NCBI GenBank assembly: GCA_008711295.1
Contig: VUYV01000016.1
Span: forward strand, 2,709,831-2,773,830
Reading direction: 5' to 3'
Length of the DNA stretch: 64,000 bases
Source of the DNA: Anarhynchus alexandrinus
Lineage: Eukaryota > Chordata > Aves > Charadriiformes > Charadriidae
Part shown: positions 1 through 12,510 of the stretch, one piece after another
How the letters are laid out: each line of letters opens with the position of its first letter
Position numbering within the stretch: the first letter of the stretch is position 1
Notes under the pieces: model-generated
Database searches by the model: none
The model's input: the letters and a program-made list of their open reading frames with translations, nothing else
What the model was told of the DNA's origin: nothing
Position numbers and translations under genes: made by a program

Positions 1-33
1 CTCTTTTGTCAAATAGAGACACGTTCAGTTTGC

Positions 34-135
34 AGTTGGGAAATTGAGGCACAGAGAGATTTTGACTGTTCACAGAGAAGGCTTGTGGCAGGCAGAGCTG
101 TGCATTGAAACCCTCTCCCCCAGGTCCTAGGGAGG
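34..135 (-). repeat. MIR-like SINE relic (tRNA-derived part)
   Basis: Read on the plus strand this has, in order, a 'gaggcacagagag' block, a 'cacagagaaggcttgtggcaggcagagct' type block and an 'aaaccc...ccaggtcct' block. This is the order of the reverse complement of the MIR core and B-box region. The match is diverged with small gaps, as expected of a very old insertion. MIR elements are ancient amniote SINEs with no coding capacity. The family assignment is from memory of the consensus and a related CORE-SINE is equally possible. Confidence 0.45.
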
Positions 136-149
136 ACCTGCTCTTTAGT

Positions 150-3100
150 TTTGGGCTGTTCAACTCCCTCCCGGGTTGAGCTATGTGACATGGCTCTCTA
201 TCTGAATGCCACATATGTGGGGTTCAGCAGGAACTACAGCAGGGCTTTAGAGAAGATTAACGTGCAGGGTCCGATGGGAGGAAGCAGAATGGGGCAAGGA
301 TGTGGCAGCTTGCATCACTCCCCTGTTGTTTGCAAGTCAGGTCCCCGGCCATCAACTCCTCTCTGTGTTCGGTTCCCCACACGGGCTCTGTTTCCTGCCC
401 TCGCTCCATTGTGTGCTGGAGTGGTGGTTCATACCTTAAAGCTGTTATTTTCAAGTTTTAATAATATTTTGCAACTCATTTCCTGTTTCTTAGCTGACAG
501 CCTTTCCAAAAGTAATCTTTGGCAGGTACTAATTTGGGTGATGACCAATTGATCTACATTTTTGGTGGGTAATTACTGAGTCAGAAGTGAGCAAATTTGA
601 TATCCCCTGACAGTCAGTAAGGGAGGCTTTTTTACTACCCGATCATTAGAGATTCGCCGATAGTGAAATGCCTGAATTTTGTTACTCCTCTCAGACATAA
701 GAAAAAATCTGTCTGTTAAGTACAAGAAGTTACTACTTATGTTTATTTTGTCACACTTACATAGTCCAAAATACAGCACTTTGAATAATAACTTTTTTTT
801 TTAAGGCTAGGTGCTTTGGCGTAGTGGAACTGCCATGAGATCAAAATTCCTATGACTTTGGAAGCTGGATACAGTCCTGTGTCCTATGACAAATCTCTTC
901 CACAGACATGTTGTTTTACAGTGATAAGTGAATCTCAAAAGATTTGGAGGTCTGATTTGGAAAAATGCTGATAAGTTCGCAATCTGATGCCGAGTTCCTA
1001 CAAACTACAGGAGCCAGATTCATTGGTATGCTCTGGCAGCTTTGCTTCACTCTGGTGACACAAAGCAGCTGCAAATCCGGTTGTGCTGGCCAGTGAAGCA
1101 GGGTTTATGGCTGCCTTACGTTGCCAGAATAGCCAGAGCACACCAGTGAGTCTTGCCCTCTGAATTGCTTGTGTACATGAAATTGGGCTGGATATCTCAT
1201 GAGAAAAGGGGGCCATTCTGAGATTATCAGCACAGCTTGCTTCCTTGCATTACTTTGGCACTGGTCTCTGCTTCCCGTAAGACCCTGTGCAAAAGCGAGC
1301 AAAAAGAAAACATAATGTGGGAAGAAATAGCCAGACTTCTTTTCAAATGTCAGAGAGATTCAGATTTATTTTGAGTTTTAGAAGAAATGTGGGAAAGGGA
1401 TATTTGCCAGATTCTTGGCCTCCCCATCTGGCTTCTATGAACTACCTTTTTATTCCCTCTTTCCCAATAAGTTTCCCCAAATCATGAAGATCACGTCCCC
1501 ACAGCAACTCCCCTGAGAACCAGCGTAAGTAGGTTGAGAGTCTAAATAAAACCTGATCTTTGTTTTTGAACCAAGAAACAGCTGGTATAGTGCCTAGTTT
1601 TTCCAGTTTGCTTCCCAAATATTTAAAGATGTCCCAGTTATTTTGAATGTGACAATGTACCTGAACCAGTACTTTTCCTGGAGCCCTCAAAAAAGCCTTC
1701 TCTGTCTCCATCATTTACAACCGACTCCTCAGTGTGAGCCCCTCTGTGTTTGTGGATCATCATTCACTGATGACTTTTTCCTGACCGCTTGTGCGCACTC
1801 AGCTGCCCATCCCTTCTGGTTGTCTCTTGGCACGTGTAGTCCGTCTGTCTCAGTTTTGCTTGTAGTATCATGGCTTTGGTGACAGCATTGAGGATAGTGT
1901 CTTCGGTGTTTAGTATGTGGCTCTTCAGGTTTTTTTGAGCAATATTGATTAAATACGTTTAGTCTCTTAATGTGGTTTAAATACGTAGGGTGCCTTGTGC
2001 AGTCCCTCCACAGAGAGGACAGAAAACCAGTCCCCAAGAATTCCATCAGAATTCATTAGGGTTTTGATGAATTGCAACTGCTAAGAAATTGTCTCCCAGG
2101 ACTTGGAAATTAGTCAGTACCGAACAGTACAGATGTCAAATCACCTAAAGAGAATAAAACTGAAAAATACTGGCTGAGAGAATTGTCCGTTACAGAAGTC
2201 TGGAGAAATGGTTTAAAAAGAAAAAGAAAAAGAAAATACCTTCAAGAAGGGACTGGACATTCCTTATTGAGGTGATACAGCTTTACTTTCTTGTACTTGT
2301 AAAGTGCTTTCCGAGGGGGTGTGTGCATACAAAATTAGCAGGGAGAATGTTGATTTTAGTTTCTGAATTTGATTTCAAGGTTTGGATTGATTCAGACTAA
2401 ATACATTGAGTTTGAAAGATATCCAACCATTTATTTCTAAGTGGCATTTAAAAAAAATATTACCCTACATTAATCCAGGGAATAGTATTGTAAGTGCCAC
2501 AGTTTATGCTTATTCCACTTATTAAACAGGTTCCAATATCTCATATAGAATAAATGGTGGAAATAGGAAAAAATTCTTCTGATCCTTCCAAACTGTATCA
2601 ATCACTTACCGCATCGAACATGATGTCAATATGTGTGCTGTATTGGAGGAAAACAATGCATAAATCTATATCATTGGCAACATGATTATCTTTTTAATTG
2701 TGAAAACTACCTATGTATCCTTTGTTTTCTGATGGAAACAAATATCTAAATACCGTCGTGTGTGAAGAAGGGCAGAGACGTCATTTGGAAAGCCCAGTTC
2801 TAATGATCATTATAACAAGCGGTGCTTATAGACACTTTGAGCTAGCGGGGTTCATGCTACTGCAGCTTCCCAAATGTAAAGTCCGGATCCAGATTTCTGC
2901 CATCAAAGAGTATAGCAACAGCCTGGTCTATTTTTTGTTTTAGTCTGTTGTTCTGAAGCTTTGAGGGTGTTTGGCTGTGAGATTTTGCTTTGATTTCCCC
3001 CCCTTCCTTCCCCAAGACAGGAGCCACTGCCTATTTGCATTAGCGATTTTGCTTTTGAACCTAAAATTGGATTTTGAACCCAAAATTCAAGACTAGATTT

Positions 3101-4060
3101 AAAACACTGATGTTGCCAATCACAGACATAATTGCCAAATGTGAAACTGATCCAGAATTAATTTTGGATTCTGGCCACCGTAGAATTCCACAGGTTCATA
3201 TATCTGCTTCAGGTGGATCAGGAAACTGCTATTGATGTTACAGGCTTCTTTATATGGTCTTTCGTAGAAAGCAAGAGAGATGAAAATGTGTAAAAGGAAG
3301 AACAAAGGGAAAACAAAGTGTGGAATAACAAAAAAAAAATATCTGCTGTACTTTGTGGACTAGAAGACTTGTTCCCCCGTTGATACTTGGGAGATGCAAG
3401 TCAGTCTGGGTGTAGTGAGAATCATCCATCAACAAAACCTCTGCTAAACACATCCTTTTTGCAGTTCGAAAGTTAGTGTTTTCTCACTGTGTTTTTACAT
3501 GCTTCAGCACCTCCTGGTTTAGATAAGGGAGAGGAATACTCGAGTAATATGGTATTTCTGACCCTGCCAGAATAAGACAGTCTTGAAGACCTCATGCCTA
3601 AAAGGTTATCTGAAATGAATAAAACCTTTTTTGAGGTTCATTCAAGTTGCATCATCGTTTAAATCTGATTAATGCTAACAATAATGATTATTAGAATATA
3701 ATCTCTTTTTGTCGTGTCTATAAATGCCTATACAATGCAAAGGGAGAAGGAATTCTTAAAATCCAAGGAAATATCAAGTTTATCAAGTATCTTCTGCCTT
3801 TAGTTGGCATACTATTTCAGTTTGTTTACTAAACCAAAGACATTAAAAAGTTTCTGAAACAATACTTTCATATATCCTAGCCTCTAAAGTCATACTGTGA
3901 AATTCTAATTTTGTGTATTTAACCTCCCTACCTGTATCTTTTCTAGAATTAACTCTAAAACAACTTCACCATTCTACCCTAAAAACTGTAATTTCATTAT
4001 GTTATCTTGTTACTACACCCCTCCCACCCCCATTCCCTTGTACAGTTATCCAGTATTCAG
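150..4060. other. AT-rich non-coding stretch, nothing recognised
   Basis: About 3.9 kb with only short frames (at most 133 codons), none resembling a known protein and none with convincing splice signals. It holds an A-rich patch at 2214-2237 and an isolated octamer ATTTGCAT at 3033-3040. No transposon body was recognised. Confidence 0.6.
2214..2237. repeat. (AAAAG)n-like A-rich simple repeat
   Basis: Runs of four to five A separated by single G, about 24 bp. This is a plain low-complexity tract with no associated element seen on either side. Confidence 0.8.
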
Positions 4061-4063
4061 GAA

Positions 4064-4143
4064 AGCATTTGAACACTCACTTGATTCCACTGAAGTCAAT
4101 GAGACTCAAACATGTGCTTAAGTGCCTGCTGAATTAGGGCCCT
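4064..4143. repeat. Relic of palindromic MITE-like sauropsid repeat
   Basis: Contains 'ctgaagtcaatgagactcaa', then 'catgtgcttaagtgc', then 'gctgaattagggccc'. This resembles one half of the short palindromic elements common in bird, turtle and crocodilian DNA, in which a centre of the type 'ttgacttcaatggg' is flanked by 'catgtgcttaagtg' and a 'gggcc' end. The other half is not clearly preserved. Such elements are non-autonomous DNA-transposon derivatives. Family name not assigned. Confidence 0.5.
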
Positions 4144-4319
4144 GATTTGCATCATAAATACATCACCATTGCTCTGGAGCCGTTGGAAGGCTCATCATTG
4201 GCAGTTCTTTTACTGCTCCTGTCCCTCTTACAAACTTAGTTGCTCTCACCCTCAGCCGTTGGCCCAGGCCAGAATCAGGGCATAGCAGGTACCTTCTCGT
4301 CCCTCCTGCAGCAGGTCCC

Positions 4320-4410
4320 TCCTGCCCACAGCCGCAGCACCGCTGGCACTGCCGTACCGTACCCTGGAAAGATTCCTCCCTTCTGCTGGCCCACCTGCGC
4401 AGGCGGTTAG
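4320..4410. promoter_or_regulatory. Small CpG pocket with NRF1-like site
   Basis: Seven or more CpG in about 90 bp, in sequence otherwise almost free of CpG. It includes TGCGCAGGCGG at 4396-4406, close to the NRF1 binding consensus. A local cluster of surviving CpG usually means germline hypomethylation, so this could be a minor promoter or enhancer. Two overlapping minus-strand frames (4163-4452) exist here but code for nothing recognisable. The call is inference. Confidence 0.25.
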
Positions 4411-4469
4411 AAACCATGCCGTACTGTGGCAGCTTTTTCCACGTTTAAACAAGTTACAAGAAGATTATT

Positions 4470-7400
4470 TGAAGGGTAACAGCCAGGTTATGTAACCCAT
4501 AAAAGTACGAATGATTTACAAATATTTAACAAGGAAAAAACTAATTATGCCGCTCCTGTCACAGTGAGGGCAGGCTTAGAAATGGTATAATCAATATGGG
4601 AATGTTAGCTGTAATGCAGTCTGTCAGCTTTTTAACCAACCAAAAAACTTCAGCAAGTCTATAAACAGAATTGACCCTCTCTCTGCTGAATCTTGCTCGT
4701 GCCAGCAATATTTTTCTCTCATTATGTTCCGTATTAGCAGTTGTCTGTCATGGGGTCTTGTAAAAACTATTAAAGAAACATCTAGTTTGGAGAATTTGTC
4801 TTCAACTATGGGAGCTAGAAAGTACCTATTGAAAACAGTAAGAATTTTAGCCGATTCCCAGAAAACTAAATTCTGTTTTAGACCCTGAGCGAGTCTTAAG
4901 AGGTTCATGAGAACGTCTTGAGCTGCTAAGGCTAAAGAAAAAGCACAGCCGGTTAAGGTGAAGAATATGTTTAATGTTTTGGTAGACAAGGCTTACCTTT
5001 CACCTTTGCACTATTGCTAGCTGCTAGCTATTATTATTTTGGATATATATTTATATCTGTATCTCTCTATATAGTATATATTCTATTTAGAGCTAATCAC
5101 TTCTAAAGAGGAGCTGAATTTCTCCAAAGAGTCTGTCTGCAGTAGCTTGATGGTGTTTGGTATCATGGCTCCTGGACGCACAGAAGATGGAAGTTTGAAC
5201 CCGTTCTGCCCGACAGAAACTACTGAAATCTGACTACACCACGTAGTGCAGGAAATTGTTTTCTTATGAGGTGCATATGTTTTAAAAGAAGCAACATTGC
5301 CATGTATTTTACATGGGTTATTAAATAACTGTATAAATTTAATGATTCAGATGTTTTGCATTATAACCTGGCATCTCAGGAGGCATGAAAATAGCACAGT
5401 AGGAAAATGTCATTGCATACTTCATAGGCAGAGCCGTTAACAAATGGAAATCCTTTTATAACTATATAAGAGATCCATCTTTAGTCCCCTGCCTGTCTCA
5501 ACCTTCCACTGGTCTTCTGATGTGAATAAACTGTGACTAACGTGTAATAGTAACAAGGCTGTTGGAACTGCCAGAAATCTTTACTCACTTAGAAAAAAAA
5601 TTAAAAAAAATTATATATATAAAATCTCCTCTATAGTTTGCAATTATTAGCAGTGCAATGAAATGGTAAGAACCTTGTTTTGGCATACACCTCAGAGAGC
5701 AGAGGGAGCAGATCACCATCATTCGATCTCTTGAAAAATGGAAACTTTCTAACCTGGGAAGTTTAAGCACAGATCATCAATATTTCTGTACATAAAGTGC
5801 TGGGTGGGTATTGCTCCCCTTGATTTGTTGTTTGTTAGACTAGTTTTGGTTGGTTACAGCATTATACATCGTAGTAACTTTATTTTATTGCCACTGTCAC
5901 AACAAAGCAAAGCTGCTATTATGTTATAACAAACTAAAGCTACATTTCTAAAACATCACATCTACCCAAACTACAGTGCTATAACACCTAATTTACAGTT
6001 TATTCCAATCGCATGGACACAGGAAACATAAAATAATAAAAAAAGGATTTCATTGGCTCATCCCAGCAGAAGTCCTTTCCGGTTTGGCTGTTCATCATGC
6101 AGCAAGGCAAACAAAATATATTGTCCATAGTGTTTTTACATGGTAAGTGCACAAATATGCAATGTACATATTACTGCAGCTCTGTCAGGCCAGTTTGTCG
6201 AATACCCTGTGAGCCCCTGGCCAGAAGAGTGCACAACCATAGGGTCTACTAAAGGCTTTTGTTAATGAGAGCTAATAGATACCTACAGTATTAAAGTCCT
6301 ACAGATAAACATGACTGTGTGTATCACCAAGTATAGGACCAAATGGCTGAGGCACTAAGATGAAATAGAAGACAGACCTGAACTCAGCTGAGTTATTTGC
6401 AGAACCTAGTCAAAGCAGTAGTTGAAAAAGTTTGTAGCTAAGTTCTCATTTTCTTACTGTGAATCCCAGTGCAGCAGAGCAAAGCATAGAGGCTCACTGC
6501 TTAGAAACCCATGTACGCTTGAATGGTGTCAGAAAGCTCATTAATGTTGATAGTGGGTAGATCCGTTTTGAGTTGGAGCCTGAGAAGTCAACTGCAGGGA
6601 CAGGCCTTATGGAAAGCCCTGTGGTGGGATGAAATGAATGCTGTGAGGACATCTGGGAGGTACCCTCAATGCTGGTCTTTTTTCCTAGCTATAGAGCACA
6701 GGCATTACAACAGGAATTTGGTGGGAGCTGGAGGTGTTGAGTAGGTTGCTTAGCTTGGATGTTAATGGTGAAGCTTGGTCCTGGGTACAGCTGCCGCTGT
6801 ACCGCTTTACCGTGGTCTTTTCCCATGCTCCTGTAGCTATGGTTGATCTTGCAGTCTTTGCAGCACTTTCACTCAGAGGCATTTGAAAGGGAGCTTGTGG
6901 ACAGTATATTGGACGTTTTAGTGTGGTAAAATGTTTCCCTCTGTCTGGAAAAGCTGGCAACAGGAGCTTGACAAATAATTTGCAGTTAATAACTTATTTG
7001 ATTTTTTTATTTTCTTTTTTTCCCTTTACTTTTTGGCAGATAGTTCTGCAGACTCATAAATTTGCTGTAAATAACTCCTAAGAGCAGGAAGCACTACAGC
7101 ATTTCTTGAAAAACTCAGAGTAGCAAAAGAATGTGACAAATTCAGTAGCTGAGCCATCAGGATACAGAGAGCAGGTATCAAGCTGTGCCATATGTAAAGT
7201 CACGGTTGGCTTGGAAAGTCTCCTCTCATAAAACCAAATTGTTCCACTAGGAAGTGAAGCCAGGAGCCTTTTGCCTACAAAATTAAATTGTTCTTTTTTT
7301 CTGAATCAATTACATTTTTTTGTTTTGTTTAATGAAACACCAGGCAGAATCTCATTTTTCTCCTCCAGCTCTACCTGTCCTTTTCCTCTTATTTCACCCC

Positions 7401-7790
7401 TCCCCTGCCTTCCTTCCACTTCAGGGCGAATGGAAAATCTCATCTTCTTTTTAGGCTATTTATCTTTTCCTCTCCAAAACAGTGTCCTCTAACCCCCGCT
7501 GTCTTCCACAAATATGAAGTCGGACAAGTAAAGAGAAATGGAAAAGGGACCTAGAGGGAAGTTTAGGACTTGAACTGCCTAACAGTAACCAGGTTGCTCA
7601 GTGACTGACAGAGGTGAGTCCGGCTGAACCTAGCTCTGGAAGAAATAGCTCAAACAGGCAAAAGATTAGATTCTTTTATTTCCCTGAGATTATACATTTA
7701 GATTGCCGACTAAACTAAAAAGCATCTAAGGAGATAGGTCTGCTTATTGTAAAATAGCAAAAATTGTAGAGTCATCCATACATAAAGCAC
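4470..7790. other. AT-rich non-coding stretch, nothing recognised
   Basis: No exon or transposon was recognised. Low-complexity AT patches lie at 5037-5085 and 5588-5626. The minus-strand frame at 4624-4989 (121 codons) is the longest and resembles no family I know. Confidence 0.55.
5588..5626. repeat. AT-rich low-complexity tract
   Basis: A-runs followed by alternating TA. Simple sequence, no element attached. Confidence 0.75.
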
Positions 7791-7795
7791 TCTTT

Positions 7796-8050
7796 TTACT
7801 TATAAATCTGAACCTCTCTCTCGGAGCCTATAAGGCCTGAAGATGGATTGTATTTTAACATTTTCCCCTTCAGTATCGTTCTTCTTGGCATTAGAATCTC
7901 CAAGTACATGGAAGGCAGCATTGATAGTGAGGATCTGGTGGCTTCACTTGGTCTTAATGTACTGTTCGGATCGATCAAAAATGGTGAGGATCCCATCGCC
8001 TGGTGTTGTAGGAGAAAAACTATTTTGCTGGTGACAAAATCTCTCACCTA
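7796..8050. other. Multi-frame-open segment, identity unknown
   Basis: About 250 bp open in several frames on both strands. Two plus-strand frames run 63 and 67 codons, and one minus-strand frame runs 83 codons. A further minus-strand frame reads protein-like, with segments such as GDGILTIFDRSEQYIKTK, and is broken by a single TGA before continuing to a TAA. No family was recognised. It could be a strongly constrained non-coding element, a decayed exon or retrocopy, or chance. There is no clear acceptor or donor pair. Confidence 0.2.
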
Positions 8051-10080
8051 GTCCTGTAAGGCTCCTGCTGTGCAATGCCTAGCAGATGTTCTTCAGAAGG
8101 AATTGTGTCCAGCTACTGAAGCTACCAGCTTCAAGGATAACGTGACAAGATCTTTCTGTGATTTTCAGCACAATTATGGAGTAAAGTTAGGTTGAATAGT
8201 ATAATATAGTCATGAGCTTTGATGTCTCACTCATGTAATGTTCCTTATGATGAGAATATTTTTCCCAGCATGCACTTTACTTTGAAGACTGTATGTGAAG
8301 TGAATTTGGTTTAGTGTGTTCCTCTTATGTTTCTGTGCAGCAACATAAAATGGTTTAATTCCTGAGGCTTTTGGCAATCAAGTATTCAAACCAGCTTTGA
8401 GAGATATGGCCTTAGAATCAGAGACAAATCAGTACAGAATAAGGATCTGTAAAAAGTCAACACTACTGTAATTTCCTATTACTATAAGGGAAAATAGCAA
8501 CACCTCAAACAACAGCATGTGCCACTTGTACTCAAATGCTGGGGAATGACCGCTGGAGCATCGTCCCTGTACTCGGGGTGATGCTGCAGCTACAGGTGTT
8601 TGACTAGATAACTAAATCCTACTCTTACTGCTGGAGATCAGAGGGAGGGAATCTCTGGTTTTGATGTTTTCTTCTCTCAGGTGTCTGCAGACCCTCCGTG
8701 TTCGATCTGGTGTTAGACTGGGTGCACTGGAGAACATACTCAAGGGGGCAGCCCTTCCCCACACAAATGTGCCACTTGGGGACTGTTCTTTGACAGGCAG
8801 CAGGTTTGTGAAGGGGATACTCAGAGGTCAAAGTCGAAGATTGTATTCTCGATGGAGGTTGCTTAACATGAAGAAAGGAATAAGGAGAATCAGGGCCACA
8901 CACACAAAAAAAGAATAATCTAGGCAAGTGAAAATCAAGGCGCATAGATTGTTTGGTGGAAATTGGCATTGATGTGGTCTCACTATGTGAGGATACAGGC
9001 TGGCATACGTAGACTAGAATACCTTTTTCAACTCTCTAATATATTTAATGGTACTGGTAACCGAAGGCGAGTCAAACACCAAAGTAGAACCCAGTAAGAA
9101 ATGTTTTCACCATAAGTAGCCTGCCGTGAGGAAGTTCTGACATACTGATCTGTGTAATTAGCCAAATTCCCTGCCTGTGAATGCACTGTTTTCCTGTAAA
9201 TGAACAGCATGTCTAGTGTTCAGGCTTACCCTGCCCTTCACATGTGGTCAGTCAAATCAATTATTATCAACCTCGAAGTATGCTGCGTTGAGATTTCTCT
9301 CTCTCTACATGCTATGCAGAATACTCAGGATGTCTTGTAGCAGGCGTAGAAGAAAGTAGAAATAGTCATAATTGCTAAAAGTCATTGAGCAAAATTTGCG
9401 TATGTTGCTGATAGAGTTGAAGCATGGCTTTCAATTATTTTTAACATATAAACTGATAGCCACAAACCCCCAAATTATTGTGGTTTTTCAGAGTGATACA
9501 ATACTTGCTTCTGTGATGCAAAGAAAGAAAACAAGGCAGTGATATAGACTAGTTTGTGCATTGGGGGCTGTGCTTTGCCCCCAAAAGGACCTGGCAGGCA
9601 GGAGAATGGCATGCTGCTGTCCATCTTTCCAGCTTGGCAGTTCCCTTTGTTACTGTCATGATAATACTGCTCTTCATATAGTGTTGGCTCATTTGTGTTT
9701 TCAACACGCAGATCAAAGTAAAGCCATTTTCCTCTGCCTTTCTCAGAAAACTCTTTAACCTCTTGTATTTAATAATCAGCATAAACGTATGAAGATAAAA
9801 TGTACAAGATGCTCATGGTACATCACTGCCACTTAACAAGTGTCATGTATTTGTGAGTGTGCGTGTGTGTAAGGCAGAAAGAAAGCATATGTATTTCTTG
9901 ATTCTGCTTTGGCTTTGCTGGGTTTGTGTCACCTTTTACATAAAGTAATAACAAAGTGAACACGACACAGATTATGTTCATCTGTATTCCTGAAAGAATT
10001 GAAAAGAATTATTTATTTCTTTTCCTATGTGTATGTGGTCACAACAAAATGACTAACAACGCATAGGGAATACTGAGTGT
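8051..10080. other. Non-coding stretch, nothing recognised
   Basis: Only short shadow frames. A brief GT-rich patch is near 9851-9872. No repeat body or exon was recognised. Confidence 0.55.
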
Positions 10081-10085
10081 CTCAT

Positions 10086-10124
10086 AAAAAAAAAAAAAGA
10101 AAGAAAGAGAGAGAAAAAGAAAAG
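10086..10124. repeat. A/G-rich simple repeat
   Basis: A run of about 13 A followed by (GAAA)n and (GA)n units. This is a purine-rich microsatellite, likely length-variable. Confidence 0.85.
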
Positions 10125-10199
10125 TAATATATCTCGCAGTAAAAATGTAAAATTAGGGGAAAAAATAAAAAAGATTGTAGGCAGGAAATAGACATCAAT

Positions 10200-10700
10200 T
10201 TCTCTGACTACTGCAATAGAAGCTAACACACGGGATGCTATCTTTTGTTAAGAACCATCAAATTGTTATGTAATTTAACGGCCTGATTGGCAAGACAAAT
10301 TTGAGCTAAGGTAAGATGTGTGTACAGTTTGTCAGATTCCAGGGATAATCATTTGAAGCTAATCCTTTTACTTCTCACACAGTTGTCTTTACAGACGACT
10401 TTCTCTTCATGTTTATATTATCTCAAATTGTTGGGTGACTATATGTATATTTTTTGCATGTATGTGATAAATTTAGTTTATAATTAACCATCTGTATTAA
10501 GGCATCTAGGCAGGCAGAGGAATCTTCAGATGTTGTTAATTGTTTTCTGTAGGATGTGTTTCCTTTAAAATTTTAATAATCACCAATTGAAGCAGAAGAG
10601 CTTTTTTCATAGGACTGTTTTTGCAAGCCTGCAAGTCCAATGAAATAGCTGAGCTTTACAAATATTTTAACAGTGAAAGGCACAGTCATCCCAGTACACC
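10200..10700. other. Candidate conserved non-coding element
   Basis: Repeat-free, AT-rich sequence with homeobox-type cores (TAAT, ATTA) and little low complexity. It looks like deeply conserved vertebrate non-coding DNA in composition. This is pattern recognition only; conservation cannot be measured here. Confidence 0.2.
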
Positions 10701-12480
10701 ACTTTTCAGGAGGCTGTGTTAAAAGAAGGTGTTTAGAATATATAGAGGGATGTGTGTGCTTGCTGTTATTTCAGATGTATAGGAGAGTTTTATTAGCAGA
10801 CATCATCTCTGAGCACTGCTGAAACACTAGCTCTTTTTTTAGGTGCTAAAATAGGAGCTGAGCTCTTTTTAAAATCTAGAGAACGCCGAGCACTTGAAAA
10901 TGTGTCTGTGAGCTCATTTGAAAGTTTGATCCATAATGAAAAAGCAATGCAAGTAGCAATAATGTGGCACTTAATTAAAAACCTTTTGAATACAAAGTGT
11001 TATGAATTTTGATTCTTACAAAATTGCAGAAAATGTGCTTTTTATTACGGGACAGCATGCGACAACCACACATCAGCGGACCTCTTGGAAAAAATTTGAC
11101 TACTTCCAAAGTAAATCACTGCTTAGCATAAATAAAATCAGCACCAGCCAACCCAGCCATACTACACCAAAGTATTTTATATCATTTCATTTGGAAATGC
11201 AAAGCAGTTGTCTCAACATGGAATTTCTGTTCCCAAGGACCCAATGAAGGGGTTGGGTTTTTTTACTCCTTAGACTAGAGGATCTGCTGTCCGTCTGGCT
11301 CTTCTTTCCTGAGCTCTTGCATATTGCATCTAGGTTGAAGTAAATGTTGAAGACTGAGAACACAGTGATTTATCAAATGTGATATATTTTCCACTGGCAA
11401 CAGAACACTTGCAACTTCCTTCGAAGAAATGGTGGGTTTTTTCATACATTTCTTCTGTGAAATTGCTACTGTTGTTAAAATGTTTTGCATAAAAGAATGG
11501 TGGGAAGTAAAAACCAATTTATTTCTTAATTAGCAGCAATGACAATACTTTACGTTTCACTCAGACATAAGATAGCCATGTATCCAGTGCTGTGTAGCTC
11601 ATGCAGTCGACTATTATGCTGGAGAGCTCCTTTCTCCTGTGCTTTGGGTGGTTGTGCCATCTGCGTTGCAAGTGAAATCCATATCAGTGTGCTTTTTTCT
11701 CTGCTGTAAAAGTCTTTGAAGGGAAAACATGTGTTATTAAGTAATATCAAGATTATTAATATTGTCTGTTTGAACCATGTTAGCGTTTGCTCAGTAATTT
11801 CTAAATGCTGTTACTTTTCAACAGTGTCCTGTAAGAAATTAAAGTGAAACTTATGTTTATACTTTATAGGATCCCAATTCAGGAGGGGGTTTCAGTCCTA
11901 TTTTCATTATACATCAGTGTATACCTTGCTGAAAAGTGATATTCATCCCCATTAGACAATTGTAGTTGAAATTGTTGTAGTTATATGCCACACATCAACA
12001 GCTTGTTTCCTTTCTTATTAAAAATGTGATACGCACGGAAATCTGGTTGCATCTGAAAAGGTGAAAATAGGTATCAAAAGCAAATAAAAGATTTTGTAAC
12101 AGAGCACTGGAGCATACCTTCCAACGTATCACTTCATAAAGCAGATCTATAGAAGCTAGACCCCGGCATGTATTTTCAAATGAAGCCTCTTAGCATGTTG
12201 AGGCTGCTTTTTGTGACCTAATGGTGATTTTAAATGGATAGATTTAACTAGAGAGGTTTTCTTGCACATGACCTTTAAAAGGGAAAAAGAACAATGTTAG
12301 CATTCAACCCAAACCCTGTAGTCTGTCACTTTGTATACCATATCATTACTAGCAAAATTTAAAGGAAAACTGCACCCATTTCACTCAGCCCAGCAATATG
12401 AAAGTTCACAGGCTAAGAAGCACTTGTCACCATTTTTTAAATTACAATTGGCATTCCTGAGGAGGCAGCCATTTTACTGA
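10701..12480. other. AT-rich non-coding stretch, nothing recognised
   Basis: Frames here (at most 81 codons) show no family resemblance. No repeats were recognised apart from short T-runs. Confidence 0.55.
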
Positions 12481-12486
12481 AATATG

Positions 12487-12510
12487 ATCTATCTATTCTA
12501 TCTATCTATC
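12487..12510. repeat. (ATCT)n microsatellite
   Basis: Six tetranucleotide units with one interruption, 24 bp. A typical vertebrate tetranucleotide microsatellite. Confidence 0.9.

Noticed and set aside
4624..4989. 121-codon minus-strand frame with a hydrophobic start
   Set aside because: Superficially signal-peptide-like, but unrecognised and isolated with no promoter or splice evidence.
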